Positions 9,180 to 18,306 of a DNA stretch of 64,000 nucleotides are shown here, piece after piece. The position numbers and the translations under genes were made by a program. Location: assembly GCF_003075045.1 (NCBI RefSeq), contig NZ_QCZD01000001.1:682001-746000 (forward strand). The letters run 5' to 3'. This DNA comes from Maribacter litoralis (lineage in GTDB: Bacteria > Bacteroidota > Bacteroidia > Flavobacteriales > Flavobacteriaceae). Under the pieces are notes generated by a model, which saw only the letters and a program-made list of their open reading frames with translations, was not told the origin of the DNA and searched no databases. Each line of letters opens with the position of its first letter. Within the stretch, counting starts at the first letter, position 1.

Positions 9180-9716
9180 ATGCAATTAGACCTTTTGGTT
9201 GATCAGTTCAAAAAGAAAGACACTATGGCTTTCGAAAAGCTATACGATATGTATAGCGAAAATATCTGCGGGGTTATCAACACCATAGTTAAAGATGACG
9301 CACTAGCCCAAGAAATTTGTCAAGATGTTTTTATAAAAATTTGGAATAACTGTGAAAGTTACAACGCTTCAAAGGGCAGATTCTTTACATGGATCTTGAA
9401 CATAGCAAGAAATGCAGCTATCGATGAAATACGCAGTAGGTCGTATAAAAATAATAAAAAGAACCTTTCTGCTGATTACTTCGTAAATATTTTACAACAA
9501 AGGGAAGAAGAAGAAAATTCTACTGTAGATACCAAGGGGTTGAGAAAACTCGTTAAAAATTTAAAGGAAAAATGTGTTCAGATCATTGAACTGTTATACT
9601 TTAGAGGATATACACAAAAAGATGCTGCAGAAGAATTAGAAATTCCCCTAGGCACTGTAAAAACAAGAAATAGAAGTTGCATTTCCCAATTAAGGGAGAA
9701 TATGGCCGTAAGATAG
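9180..9716 (+). CDS. ECF RNA polymerase sigma factor
   Basis: 178 aa from the ATG at 9180. A longer in-frame start at 9084 would overlap sodC and run through its terminator, and adds a non-homologous N terminus, so I reject it. Sigma-70 region 2 covers about residues 10-75 (FEKLYDMYSENI, QEICQDVFIKIWNNC, FFTWILNIARNAAIDEIRSR). Region 4 covers about 120-175 (IIELLYFRGYTQKDAAEELE, LGTVKTRNR). Start codon of the anti-sigma gene follows the stop by one base, so the pair is co-translated. Its regulon is unknown; proximity to sodC suggests, but does not show, an oxidative or envelope stress input. Confidence 0.92.
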   Translation: MQLDLLVDQFKKKDTMAFEKLYDMYSENICGVINTIVKDDALAQEICQDVFIKIWNNCESYNASKGRFFTWILNIARNAAIDEIRSRSYKNNKKNLSADYFVNILQQREEEENSTVDTKGLRKLVKNLKEKCVQIIELLYFRGYTQKDAAEELEIPLGTVKTRNRSCISQLRENMAVR

Positions 9717-9717
9717 T

Positions 9718-10512
9718 ATGGATGTAGAAAAATACATAGCATCGGGAATTTTGGAGCTTTATATAGCAGGTACTCTTTCAGAAAAAGAAAATCTGGAGAT
9801 TGCCGAATATGCCAAAGAATATCCAGAAATTAAGAAGGAAATCGAAGAGATAGAGGCTTCTATACTAGAATTGTCCAAAAAAGCTTCACCAGGGTATAAT
9901 TATTCATTTAAAGCATTGATGAATAAAATAAATGGTGATGTTAAGGTGGTGGATATGAACGAAAAACGTAGTTCGCCATTCTTATCTTACATTGGTTGGG
10001 CCGCATCTGTTTTACTGGCCGTGGGTCTATTTTATATGTACCAGCAAAATCAAGAACTTAAATCTGATATTGAAGTTGTAGAAAAGCAAAACATAGATTT
10101 AGAACAACAAATTGCTGATACCGACTCTTCTTTAGAACAAACACAAGAATTATTGAACACCTTACGTGATAAGGATATAAGTGTTATTTCGTTAGGCGGA
10201 CAGGAGGTTTCACCTACATCATATGCCAAAGCTTATTGGAACAAAAAGGAAGAAAAGGTCTTTATAGATGCAAAAGGTCTACCAGAACCACCAGATGGTT
10301 TTGTATATCAAGTATGGTCTCTTAAGCTTTCACCGCTTACCCCTACCAGTATGGGGCTGCTAGAAGATTTTGCAACGGATGAAAAAAAGGTATTTGCATT
10401 GAACAACCCGAACGAATCTGAAGCATTCGGTATTACTTTAGAACCTGCTGGTGGTAGTGAATCACCAACATTGGAACAATTGTATACTCTTGGGGTAGTC
10501 AACGCTTCTTAA
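9718..10512 (+). CDS. Anti-sigma factor, RskA-like
   Basis: 264 aa. A cytoplasmic N-terminal zinc-less anti-sigma-like helical part (1-85), one membrane segment at about 91-107 (YIGWAASVLLAVGLFYMY), a coiled coil (110-155, Q/E/L rich) and a C-terminal RskA-like periplasmic domain (GFVYQVWSLKLSPLTPTSMG near 195). It should hold the upstream sigma factor inactive at the membrane. It starts one base after the sigma stop. No HxxxCxxC zinc motif is seen. Confidence 0.88.
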   Translation: MDVEKYIASGILELYIAGTLSEKENLEIAEYAKEYPEIKKEIEEIEASILELSKKASPGYNYSFKALMNKINGDVKVVDMNEKRSSPFLSYIGWAASVLLAVGLFYMYQQNQELKSDIEVVEKQNIDLEQQIADTDSSLEQTQELLNTLRDKDISVISLGGQEVSPTSYAKAYWNKKEEKVFIDAKGLPEPPDGFVYQVWSLKLSPLTPTSMGLLEDFATDEKKVFALNNPNESEAFGITLEPAGGSESPTLEQLYTLGVVNAS

Positions 10513-10535
10513 CCTTTAAAAAGTAATTTATAAAT

Positions 10536-10565
10536 GGGCAGTTAAATGAAACTGTCCTTTTTTTT
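10536..10565 (+). terminator. Rho-independent terminator after the anti-sigma gene
   Basis: Stem GGGCAGTT/AACTGTCC (one G-U pair), 6-nt loop, then eight T. Confidence 0.85.
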
Positions 10566-10654
10566 GTCATGTATCCGCTATAGTTTTTAAACACTTAGTC
10601 TGTTTTAGTATTTAACGCTCATACAAAATATGGGAAGAAAACAGCACACAGTAG

Positions 10655-11698
10655 TTATCGATCCGTTTTTACCCTATGTAGAACTAAACTCTTTACCAAC
10701 CATTTTGGCAGCGTTTTATTCGCGTTTCTTTTCTTAAGATTTAGATATAATCCGAAGGATTTTAAAATAGGGACTTTATGGGTTTCTACCAATTCGATCA
10801 ATGTGCCATCTGGATCTTCCATATAACTGAAATGCCCAGCGGCATCGCCCATATCAAAACTATTGGCGCTATCTACCGTAAAAGAATAATTATTGTTCAG
10901 CGCTTTTTCTCTTATTGCCGACATACCAGAAACATCAAAACATAAGTGTATATAACCCAAATCTCCCCAAAGCCTGTTTTTATAAATTTTATTCGGAGCA
11001 GCATCCAAAATTTGAACAAGTTCTAATTGTGTAGGACCTAAAAGGTCTCCAAAACCACTAATACCAATTCGTTCTTGTTGCAAAATAACTCGTCTACATT
11101 TCCCTTTGATCTTATCTAGAACAGGATCAATATTATCATAACACACCATAGTATAACCCAGCATGGTAGCATAGAATTGTTTGGACTTTTCCATATCACT
11201 AACCCCTATAACAGCACCCTGCACTCCCCCATTTAATGACGATTGTCTAGAAAACGAATATGTATCTTCTACCATCTGAACACGATTATTAAAAGGATCA
11301 TCAAAGTAAAAGTTAGGTTTATTGGTTATGGAAATCTCGGATAGATTACACACTCCCAATTCTTTAAGATACCCATGCATTTCTGGTAGGTTTTTACACC
11401 TGATCTTCATGGCATAAATACCTAAATCTCCAAAATTTACAGGCACTTCTGGCGCAACGGGAACTCGGTCTTTAAACTGCCAAATTTCCAATCCGCCGCC
11501 ACCTGTCATATTTAAGGATAAATAAGCCTCTCTTCTTTCTGCCTTATTGTTTGTGTAACGAGTCATTAATGATGCAACCGCCTCATCTTCAAACAATAAA
11601 ATATCAAAACCTAAATGCTTTCTATACCAATTAAATACTTTTTTGACATCTAAGACTCCAATGCCTATCTGTTGAATACCATTAATTCTATCAACCAT
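10655..11698 (-). CDS. Double VOC (glyoxalase/dioxygenase superfamily) protein
   Basis: 347 aa with two tandem vicinal-oxygen-chelate modules: residues about 6-145 (INGIQQIGIGVLDVKKVFNW ... FYFDDPFNNRVQMVE) and about 155-310 (GAVIGVSDMEKSKQFYATML ... SYMEDPDGTLIELVE). The arrangement resembles extradiol-dioxygenase-like or HPPD-like proteins, but I cannot name a substrate. It overlaps the end of the upstream glycosyltransferase gene by 8 bp, so translational coupling is likely. Confidence 0.8.
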   Translation of the reverse strand: MVDRINGIQQIGIGVLDVKKVFNWYRKHLGFDILLFEDEAVASLMTRYTNNKAERREAYLSLNMTGGGGLEIWQFKDRVPVAPEVPVNFGDLGIYAMKIRCKNLPEMHGYLKELGVCNLSEISITNKPNFYFDDPFNNRVQMVEDTYSFSRQSSLNGGVQGAVIGVSDMEKSKQFYATMLGYTMVCYDNIDPVLDKIKGKCRRVILQQERIGISGFGDLLGPTQLELVQILDAAPNKIYKNRLWGDLGYIHLCFDVSGMSAIREKALNNNYSFTVDSANSFDMGDAAGHFSYMEDPDGTLIELVETHKVPILKSFGLYLNLKKRNANKTLPKWLVKSLVLHRVKTDR

Positions 11699-12395
11699 TA
11701 TATGGGGTACGTATCAATTTATTGTGAAGAGATTTTAGCTTATTGCCAGGGTATCCTAGTTTAAAAAGTACAACCAATATGAAATTTGATAAATTGACCC
11801 TTAAATATGAGTTGGATTCATACTTACGTGCAGATACCACCAAATCATTTTTAACAATAGTATATGGTAGATTCTTTTTCTTCATTCTATCAAAAAACTC
11901 AAAATCTTCCATGAGCACCTGTTTCTCATTAAAGCGTCCTAACTGTTCAAAGGCCTCTTTTCTAATGAACAAGCATTGATCGCCGCCACCCGTAAACAAT
12001 CCGTCCTTTGCCGTAAAAGCTGCATTTATACGCAGGTACCATTTGTCCTTATCAAATCGGTATGAAAAAAAGCCTGCATCGTATCCATTTTCAAGGCTTT
12101 GTATTATATTATCGATAAATTCAGCTGGCGGTACTACATCGGCATGTAAAAAAACAAGGGTTTTACCCATTGCAACACCAGCTGCTTCGTTCATTTGAGC
12201 TGCCCTACCCTTATTCTTGCACTGTACTATTTTAACTTTATCAATACAGTCCAATAATTCAATTTCATCGGTATTCCAAGGAGACAAAGCCACTAATACC
12301 TCAATTAATTGGTCATGCTCCAAAAAACTTGCAATACTAAAAAGGCGCTGCAAGTTTTGATATTCATTATGTGCAGGTATAATTATACTGATCAT
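11691..12395 (-). CDS. Family 2 glycosyltransferase (TIGR04283-like)
   Basis: 234 aa from the ATG at 12395. The in-frame start at 12449 adds 18 residues ahead of the GT-A strand MISIIIPAHNEYQNL and is rejected. The fold is clear: NDP-sugar binding strand at the start, KGRAAQMNEAA near 62, HADVVPP near 82 (the DxD region replaced by HAD), and GGGDQCLFIRKEAF near 140 with MEDFEFFDRMKK near 162. Acceptor and donor are unknown. Its partner is the overlapping VOC gene. Confidence 0.85.
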   Translation of the reverse strand: MISIIIPAHNEYQNLQRLFSIASFLEHDQLIEVLVALSPWNTDEIELLDCIDKVKIVQCKNKGRAAQMNEAAGVAMGKTLVFLHADVVPPAEFIDNIIQSLENGYDAGFFSYRFDKDKWYLRINAAFTAKDGLFTGGGDQCLFIRKEAFEQLGRFNEKQVLMEDFEFFDRMKKKNLPYTIVKNDLVVSARKYESNSYLRVNLSNFILVVLFKLGYPGNKLKSLHNKLIRTPYNG

Positions 12396-12453
12396 AAATT
12401 GTTGAATCGTAGAATTTTGGTTCTTAAATATAGCCTTAATTAATGCCAATTAC

Positions 12454-12579
12454 CTTTATCTACGTAAGTTGTTAGAAATAGTTTTAAAACCTTATTTTTT
12501 TTAAAGCTTAATGTAATCGATATATAATGTATTCGACCAAGATGAAACGAACCTTTACGATACATTTACGTAGATAAAG
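12454..12579. promoter_or_regulatory. 14-bp inverted repeat pair between divergent genes
   Basis: CTTTATCTACGTAA (12454-12467) and its exact reverse complement TTACGTAGATAAAG (12566-12579) lie between the glycosyltransferase and DUF547 genes, 112 bp apart. One arm is about 58 bp from the glycosyltransferase start, the other 17 bp from the DUF547 start. This suggests a shared regulator or DNA looping. Confidence 0.5.
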
Positions 12580-12596
12580 TAATCTAAAACTATTTT

Positions 12597-13388
12597 ATGA
12601 AATTAAGACTATACTTTTTAGCAGTTTTATTTGCTTTATCATGTACGGCAAAAACCAATGTACAAGCCCAAACCGAAACGACCGAAGAATCGGTTGATTT
12701 TAATGAGTTATCAGAATCTTTTCTACAGAATATCATTACTGAAAAAGACACACAAGAAATACAGAACGTTTTAGCGAATACTACCATAGAAGAACTAGCG
12801 GCCGCACTTGACACCAATGATAAAAGATTGGCTTTTTGGATAAATATTTACAATGCCTATATACAGGTAATTCTACAAGAAAATCCCGAATTATATGATG
12901 ACCGCGGCAGTTTTTTCAAAATGGAGCAAATTTTGATCGCCGGTGAAATGGTCTCTTTCGCAAAAATTGAACACGGACTCATTAGAAAATCTCAATGGGA
13001 ATACGGTTTAGGCTATATTCGTAAATGGTTCCCCAATAAATTTGAGCGTAAATTAAGAGTTGACAAACCCATATACAATATACATTTTGCCTTGAACTGC
13101 GGAGCCAAAGACTGTCCGCCAGTAGCGGTTTATGAGTGGGAACGTGTACAAGAGCAATTACAAATTGGCACCAAAAGACATTTAGAGAAAACCAGTGAGT
13201 TCAACTCAGAGACCAATGTTGTTAAGGTTACTTCGTTATTCAGTTGGTTCAGGGGAGATTTTGGCGGAAAAAGCGGTATAAAGAAAATTTTGAAAGAAAA
13301 CGAGATTGTACCTACTACCAAAGATATAGACATAGAATACACGAACTACGACTGGAACTTGTACCTAGACAATTTTATTGAGCTATAA
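12597..13388 (+). CDS. DUF547 domain protein, probable lipoprotein
   Basis: 263 aa. A hydrophobic start with lipobox-like ALSC (Cys16), although AQ at 24-25 could also mark signal cleavage. The DUF547 hallmarks are present: LAFWINIYNAYI near 77, HGLIRKS near 126 and the conserved HFALNCGAKDCPP near 163 with its two cysteines. DUF547 proteins are secreted or periplasmic and of uncertain activity. An RND-type exporter follows 126 nt downstream. Confidence 0.88.
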   Translation: MKLRLYFLAVLFALSCTAKTNVQAQTETTEESVDFNELSESFLQNIITEKDTQEIQNVLANTTIEELAAALDTNDKRLAFWINIYNAYIQVILQENPELYDDRGSFFKMEQILIAGEMVSFAKIEHGLIRKSQWEYGLGYIRKWFPNKFERKLRVDKPIYNIHFALNCGAKDCPPVAVYEWERVQEQLQIGTKRHLEKTSEFNSETNVVKVTSLFSWFRGDFGGKSGIKKILKENEIVPTTKDIDIEYTNYDWNLYLDNFIEL

Positions 13389-13480
13389 GACATACTGGTA
13401 GTTTTAGTATAAAGATGAATTCTCATTAATTAAAAGTATTCTTATTTGCTTCTAATCATGACGATTACCCTATAGTGTGT

Positions 13481-13488
13481 TAAATTTG
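13481..13488 (+). promoter_or_regulatory. TAnnTTTG -7 element upstream of the RND exporter
   Basis: TAAATTTG, a perfect match to the Bacteroidota -7 consensus, 26 nt before the ATG. No convincing TTG at the -33 spacing. Confidence 0.5.
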
Positions 13489-13514
13489 CACCCGAATAGA
13501 TTTTATACTTTTTT

Positions 13515-15758
13515 ATGAAGGTTGGCTTTGGTTTCCTTAAAAAGTTTTTTGTTGTACTGTTTATCCTTCTGGGGGTTTTGGCAGCTTCTAAGTTGGATGA
13601 GCTTCAATTCTCATTCGATTTTAGTCAGTTTTTCCCCGAGGAAGACCCTGACCTCGCCTTTTATGACAGTTATGTTGAAGAATTCGGTACAGATGACAAC
13701 TTTTTACTGATTGCCGTAAAGAACCAGCCTGATGTATTTCAACAAGATTTTCTCCAAAAATTTAAGGCATTTTCCGAAGACAGTAAAGATTTTGAATTCG
13801 TATTGGAAAGTAGTTCTATTACTACGCTATCCTATCCTCTAAAAACGTCTTTCGGGTACACCACGCTACCTATTGTTCATATTAATGATCCTTCATTATA
13901 TGAAAAAGATTGGGACAAATTAAAAGCTGACTCCTTATTCATAAATACTCTTATAGATAAGAATCGAAAATCTCTGGTGTTGGCATTACAAACCGAAGAC
14001 AACCTTAACTATCAGCAATCTAAACTTCTTTTAAACCAAATAAGGGATTCGTTTAAGGTGCATGAACTACCAGACTACCATATTCTGGGAAGAGCATTTT
14101 TTTATGAAGCTATTGTTGAAATGCAGAAGAGCGAAGTACTTACCACCACCATAGTAGCCTCTATTTTGGTTTTCATTATTCTTCTTTTAGTCTATAGAAG
14201 TATGCCGGTAGTTCTAATCTCTGTTTTTTCCATAGCTATGTCCCTTTTACTGTTTATGGGTCTTTTGGGTTGGCTCGGAAAGGAACTGAATGCCATGGCG
14301 GCATTTTACCCGGTGTTAATGCTTATTGTGGGTACTTCTGATGTTATACATTTAACCGATAGTTATATACGAAAACTACAGAGCAACATACCACGTTACG
14401 CCGCTATAACCTCATCATTGAAAGAAGTAGGAATGACCACCTTACTAACATCCGTTACCACAGCAGTGGGGTTTGTTACCTTACTTTCATCTCGATTGGT
14501 GAGTATTCAAGAATTTGGAATAAATGCCGCTATTGGCGTATTGGTAGCATATATAACAGTAATTTTCTTAACCGGATCACTGCTCATCAGTCTTCCTGAA
14601 AAATCATTGATTGGGCGCAGAAGCATTTCTGAAAATTGGGTCAACTACCTTTTAAAGATCAATACGTTCACTAAAAACTTTCCTAAAACCATTATTGTCG
14701 GTACCGTAATATTTACCACGCTTTGTGTTTTGGGCATCTATTTGGTACAGACCAATCAAGAACTAAAGCAAACCTTACCCTCTGAAAGTAAAATTGCTCA
14801 AGATTTTGAATATTTTCAGAACAATTACGCAGGTTTTAGACCTTTGGAAATTGCCGTAATGAGTACTGACGGACATAAAGTAACCGATTATAATGTTGCC
14901 TTAGAGATAGAGAAACTGCTTTCATACCTAAAATCTATTGAAAGTATTGGCAGTTTACAGTCTTCTAACCTGCCATATAAAATTCTGAACAAAGCCAATA
15001 ACCTTAACAACTCTGCTTATTTTACGCTACCAAAAGACGAGAAAACATTTTTAAAATACCAGAAAGATACTCGTAAACTGGCGCGTAAACAGTTAGCCAA
15101 ATTTGTAAATGCAGATGAATCTATTGCCCGTATCAATGGTCGATTACAAGATATTGGCACCGATAACCTTAAAGTTGTATACGACAATATTGATGATTTT
15201 GCTAAAACCAAACTAGATTCTTCGCTCATTACAATTAAGGTAACGGGTAAAAGTATTTTGCTGGATAAAAATTCTGAATACATAAGAAGTAGCCTTCTTG
15301 AAGGTTTGCTTTACGGACTATTATTGATCGGAGTTATAATGGCCTTTGTCTTTAAGGACATTAAAATATTCTTGATATCATTGGTGCCCAATGTACTACC
15401 TATTTTGTTTGCGGGTGGCATGCTTGGTTTTCTAGGTATTCCGTTAGAAGCATCCTTATCCGTAGTATTTGCGATCGTATTCGGAATTGCCGTAGATGAC
15501 ACTATCCACTTTTTAGGGAAGTATAAATTAGGTATTACCCAAGGTTTGGATAAAGAAGCGGCAATTGAGAAAACATTTGCCCAAACAGGAAGGGCATTGG
15601 TCATCACCACCATCATTTTGTTCTTCGGCTTTATGGTGATGCTATTTTCAATTCATCAACCCAGTGTAACCATAGGGTTGATCATTAGCATAACCCTAGT
15701 AACCGCGTTGATACTAGACTTATTACTGCTACCGGTTCTTCTAAGAAAATTGATTTAA
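13515..15758 (+). CDS. RND/MMPL superfamily exporter
   Basis: 747 aa inner-membrane protein with the duplicated RND layout. An N-terminal membrane segment is followed by a large extracytoplasmic loop (about 30-210), a cluster of five to six helices (about 212-365), a second membrane segment (about 390-410), a second loop (to about 595) and the second helix cluster (597-747). The glycine-rich helix with VFGIAVDDTIHFL near 655 is the conserved Asp-Asp motif region of MMPL/RND pumps, mirrored by MLIVGTSDVIHLTD in the first half. Probably exports lipid-like or hydrophobic substrates using proton flow; the substrate is unknown. Confidence 0.9.
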   Translation: MKVGFGFLKKFFVVLFILLGVLAASKLDELQFSFDFSQFFPEEDPDLAFYDSYVEEFGTDDNFLLIAVKNQPDVFQQDFLQKFKAFSEDSKDFEFVLESSSITTLSYPLKTSFGYTTLPIVHINDPSLYEKDWDKLKADSLFINTLIDKNRKSLVLALQTEDNLNYQQSKLLLNQIRDSFKVHELPDYHILGRAFFYEAIVEMQKSEVLTTTIVASILVFIILLLVYRSMPVVLISVFSIAMSLLLFMGLLGWLGKELNAMAAFYPVLMLIVGTSDVIHLTDSYIRKLQSNIPRYAAITSSLKEVGMTTLLTSVTTAVGFVTLLSSRLVSIQEFGINAAIGVLVAYITVIFLTGSLLISLPEKSLIGRRSISENWVNYLLKINTFTKNFPKTIIVGTVIFTTLCVLGIYLVQTNQELKQTLPSESKIAQDFEYFQNNYAGFRPLEIAVMSTDGHKVTDYNVALEIEKLLSYLKSIESIGSLQSSNLPYKILNKANNLNNSAYFTLPKDEKTFLKYQKDTRKLARKQLAKFVNADESIARINGRLQDIGTDNLKVVYDNIDDFAKTKLDSSLITIKVTGKSILLDKNSEYIRSSLLEGLLYGLLLIGVIMAFVFKDIKIFLISLVPNVLPILFAGGMLGFLGIPLEASLSVVFAIVFGIAVDDTIHFLGKYKLGITQGLDKEAAIEKTFAQTGRALVITTIILFFGFMVMLFSIHQPSVTIGLIISITLVTALILDLLLLPVLLRKLI

Positions 15759-15871
15759 ATAGAACTATTCTTTTTGTGAAGGGTCTTCTGCAACGATTTA
15801 TAAGCGAATATTGCTCTGCCGACCATGAAAATCATTAAACTTATCCATAATGTAAAGAGTAGGTATTCCAT
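15755..15871 (-). CDS. Possible 38-residue membrane peptide
   Basis: A short ORF starts at ATG 15871 and encodes 38 residues: a single hydrophobic segment (YLLFTLWISLMIFMVG) followed by a basic tail (RAIFAYKSLQKTLHKK). Its stop overlaps the exporter's stop by a few bases in convergent orientation. The composition is what a real single-pass small protein looks like, but there is no clear ribosome site or promoter and no homologue I recognise. Confidence 0.35.
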   Translation of the reverse strand: MEYLLFTLWISLMIFMVGRAIFAYKSLQKTLHKKNSSI

Positions 15872-15935
15872 AACACTATATGTTTTACTTGGTTACTTTT
15901 AGTCTGCATTATAAAGTAGTGGGGCGAACTTTAGA

Positions 15936-16046
15936 ATGCATTTGGTCGATAAATATATGTATTTCATCTATGCGCCTGTTAAAAAAAACCAAATATTCGA
16001 CGAAATGCATAATAATAACAACGCCACGACTTTACGTCGTGGCGTT
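15936..16046. repeat. Two inverted repeats in a convergent intergenic region
   Basis: An imperfect long inverted repeat (arms about 15936-15956 and 15993-16010, both ending in ATGCATTT/AAATGCAT) is followed by a perfect 11-bp stem AACGCCACGAC/GTCGTGGCGTT (16020-16030, 16036-16046) with a TTTAC loop. Neither strand has the T tract downstream of the stem; an A tract follows on the plus strand. It may still act as a transcript end for the TPR gene or the exporter. Confidence 0.6.
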
Positions 16047-16104
16047 GAAAAAAAAAACAATCCAACCTAAAACAAACATGAAATGAATATAATTGGGCAA
16101 TCAA

Positions 16105-17382
16105 TTACAAATCATGGACTTGCTTTTCCATACCGGGACCTAGTTCATATATAGCCCCTATTAATTCTCCTTTTATCTCCTTAACCCTTGCGTCTTTTCC
16201 GTTTGCTTTGTAAACTTCGGCTGCTTGGTAAAGCAACGCAGGTTCAAATGTTTTACCATAGACGTAGGTATCCATAATTTCCATAGCCTGTTCTTTGTCC
16301 CCATTTTTTAGGTGACTGTAGCCCAACCAACTATAAGATTCTGGGGTCGGTCTATTATCAACCTCTCTTTGTGCCAAAGCCAAAGCGCTATCATATTGTT
16401 TGGTTTCTCCTATGTACAAGCCTAGGTTATATGCATTATACATATCGCCATATGCTTTATCTTTTACTCTTGTAAAGTATTCATCCAAGTTTTTTGTGCG
16501 TATTAAATCATCACATGCATAGTCAGCTATTTCTGCCTTTAGCAAAAAGTAATCGGGCGCATTATAAGTTTTGGTCACCGAATCTAAAATGCGAATAGCT
16601 TCTTTTGAGTTCTTATCGTTCGAAAAAACGATCCATGCAATACCCTTTTTGGCATATGCATTGTTATTATCTATTTCCAGAGCCTTTAAATAATGATCGT
16701 ACGAATCTTTAATTCTACCGGCATGCCCATAGTAATCGCCAAGATTGGTATAACTCCATAGCATTAAATCTTTATTCTTAGACAATTCTGCCTTTGCTCT
16801 AGCCTTTTCCATAAAGTTTATGGTCGTATCCAAATCACCTTTATAATCGTTCCATTTTGCTACTCGGATCATATATCCAAAATCTGACATATTCTTTAAA
16901 CTATCTAAATAGCTTTCTGCCAAATCGTAATTACCAAGTTCCATATGAAGATCAAAGTACAAACTTTGGTTTTCGCTTTTATCGCCACCTATTGCCGCTG
17001 CAGAATCTGTTAAATGTAATGCTTCTTTAAAACGGTGCTGGGAAATATAATTTCTTGCTAAAGCCCTGTAAAAACCAGGCTTACCAATATTTGCGATATC
17101 AACTGCCCTTTTTAAACTTTTTTCGGCCTTCATCAAAAAGTCGATATCTGCTGTTTGTTGAAAATACCTGTTGTATTCACCACCAACGATACCAAAGCTG
17201 GTTAACTGCATGCTATCTGGCCTTATTTTAGAATTCCAAAGATCAAAATATTTTGATGTGGTCTTAATCTCATTTGCGACTAAATACTTGTCGTAATCTT
17301 TTTTATTTGCAACTGTTTCATGATTTTTAGTATTACATGATGATACCAGTACTACTATAATTAAAAGCTTTATCAATTTCAT
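16105..17382 (-). CDS. TPR-repeat lipoprotein
   Basis: 425 aa from the ATG at 17382, which gives a clean lipoprotein signal (MKLIKLLIIVVLVSSC, Cys16). The longer start at 17427 would add 15 polar residues and is rejected. The body is helical with TPR-like repeats (for example NLGDYYGHAGRIKDSYDHYL and WLGYSHLKNGDKEQAMEIMD). It is third in the DUF4331 operon, after a 131-nt gap. Proteins of this kind are commonly seen beside DUF4331 genes in Flavobacteriia; the role is not known. Confidence 0.85.
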   Translation of the reverse strand: MKLIKLLIIVVLVSSCNTKNHETVANKKDYDKYLVANEIKTTSKYFDLWNSKIRPDSMQLTSFGIVGGEYNRYFQQTADIDFLMKAEKSLKRAVDIANIGKPGFYRALARNYISQHRFKEALHLTDSAAAIGGDKSENQSLYFDLHMELGNYDLAESYLDSLKNMSDFGYMIRVAKWNDYKGDLDTTINFMEKARAKAELSKNKDLMLWSYTNLGDYYGHAGRIKDSYDHYLKALEIDNNNAYAKKGIAWIVFSNDKNSKEAIRILDSVTKTYNAPDYFLLKAEIADYACDDLIRTKNLDEYFTRVKDKAYGDMYNAYNLGLYIGETKQYDSALALAQREVDNRPTPESYSWLGYSHLKNGDKEQAMEIMDTYVYGKTFEPALLYQAAEVYKANGKDARVKEIKGELIGAIYELGPGMEKQVHDL

Positions 17383-17513
17383 AATGTTGTTTTTTGTGGA
17401 TTGTTTAAAATAGGGAGAGCCTTTCAACTCTCCCTTCCCTTCTCTTTCATAAACAATTTAGGGATGTGCCAGTCTTACCTACCACTAACAATAAGTAAGG
17501 TGAAGGCAACTTC

Positions 17514-18284
17514 TTATTCTGGCGCTCCTAAATATGGGAACGTAGTACCTACAGTAGCGGTTAGCCCAACGCCATCTGAGGTTAATCTTGGCAAGTCTGC
17601 CATACCATCATCATCGGTATCTTGACCACTAAAACGGTCTCCTTCCATACCTCCGAACAATAAAATCAATGAAACATCGATAACATCATCTTGTGGCAAT
17701 CTACCAGTTAACGCTACTTCATCACCATCTGGAACCAAAATTCTACCATCATCATCTGCATCGGTACCTGGGTTAAAGTATGTTGTTGGTAAATTCGGTG
17801 CAACTTCTAAAACATCGGCAGCTAAATATCCTGTTAATGTTGGGGCATCCAATCCTAATATATTAACCTCATAGTTAACGTCATTTGGATCTGCACCTAA
17901 TATGTTCGCATACACATCGTGATATGCTTCTAATCTTGCCTCAAAATCAGCTTGAAAAGTCGCTGCCATTTCTGAAGGAATAGACATATTATGAGAATCT
18001 TTAATATCTCCATCTGCACTCAATACGGTATTGATACCTGGTCTACCCATAAAATCTACTTGGGCATAAGTTCCTGTAAAATCTGGTGCTTCTGGCTCCA
18101 TTGCATCTTCACAAGGCGTACATGTACCACCACAATCTACTCCGGTTTCATCACCGTTCATTATTCCGTCATCACATGTTGGTGTAATTACCACTGGTGT
18201 ATTGTCATCATCATCGCTACAAGAAGCTAATGCGGCAACTGCCAAAAGAGACAAAAACGTATATTTTATATTTTTTAATTTCAT
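17514..18284 (-). CDS. DUF4331-related lipoprotein with cysteine-rich N terminus
   Basis: 256 aa from ATG 18284; the earlier in-frame ATG at 18320 would overlap the upstream gene. Lipoprotein signal with LAVAALASC followed by SDDDDN. Then comes a cysteine-rich motif CDDGIMNGDETGVDCGG-x-C-x-x-C, found in many flavobacterial surface proteins. The rest resembles the C-terminal part of DUF4331 proteins (VDFMGRPGINTVLSADGDIK near 85). It has aspartate-rich stretches (GTDADDDGR, DTDDDGMADL) that could bind calcium. Starts 22 nt after the neighbouring DUF4331 gene. Confidence 0.8.
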   Translation of the reverse strand: MKLKNIKYTFLSLLAVAALASCSDDDDNTPVVITPTCDDGIMNGDETGVDCGGTCTPCEDAMEPEAPDFTGTYAQVDFMGRPGINTVLSADGDIKDSHNMSIPSEMAATFQADFEARLEAYHDVYANILGADPNDVNYEVNILGLDAPTLTGYLAADVLEVAPNLPTTYFNPGTDADDDGRILVPDGDEVALTGRLPQDDVIDVSLILLFGGMEGDRFSGQDTDDDGMADLPRLTSDGVGLTATVGTTFPYLGAPE

Positions 18285-18306
18285 CTTACTATATTTTATA
18301 AAGTTA

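Noticed and set aside
11743-11979. Plus-strand ORF of 78 codons
   Set aside because: Antisense to the conserved glycosyltransferase; no features of its own.
12590-12817. Minus-strand ORF opposite the DUF547 start
   Set aside because: Shadow of a well-supported gene with a signal sequence and DUF547 motifs.
16020-16046. Standard Rho-independent terminator
   Set aside because: Strong stem, but the T tract is on the wrong side for both strands; reported only as an inverted repeat.
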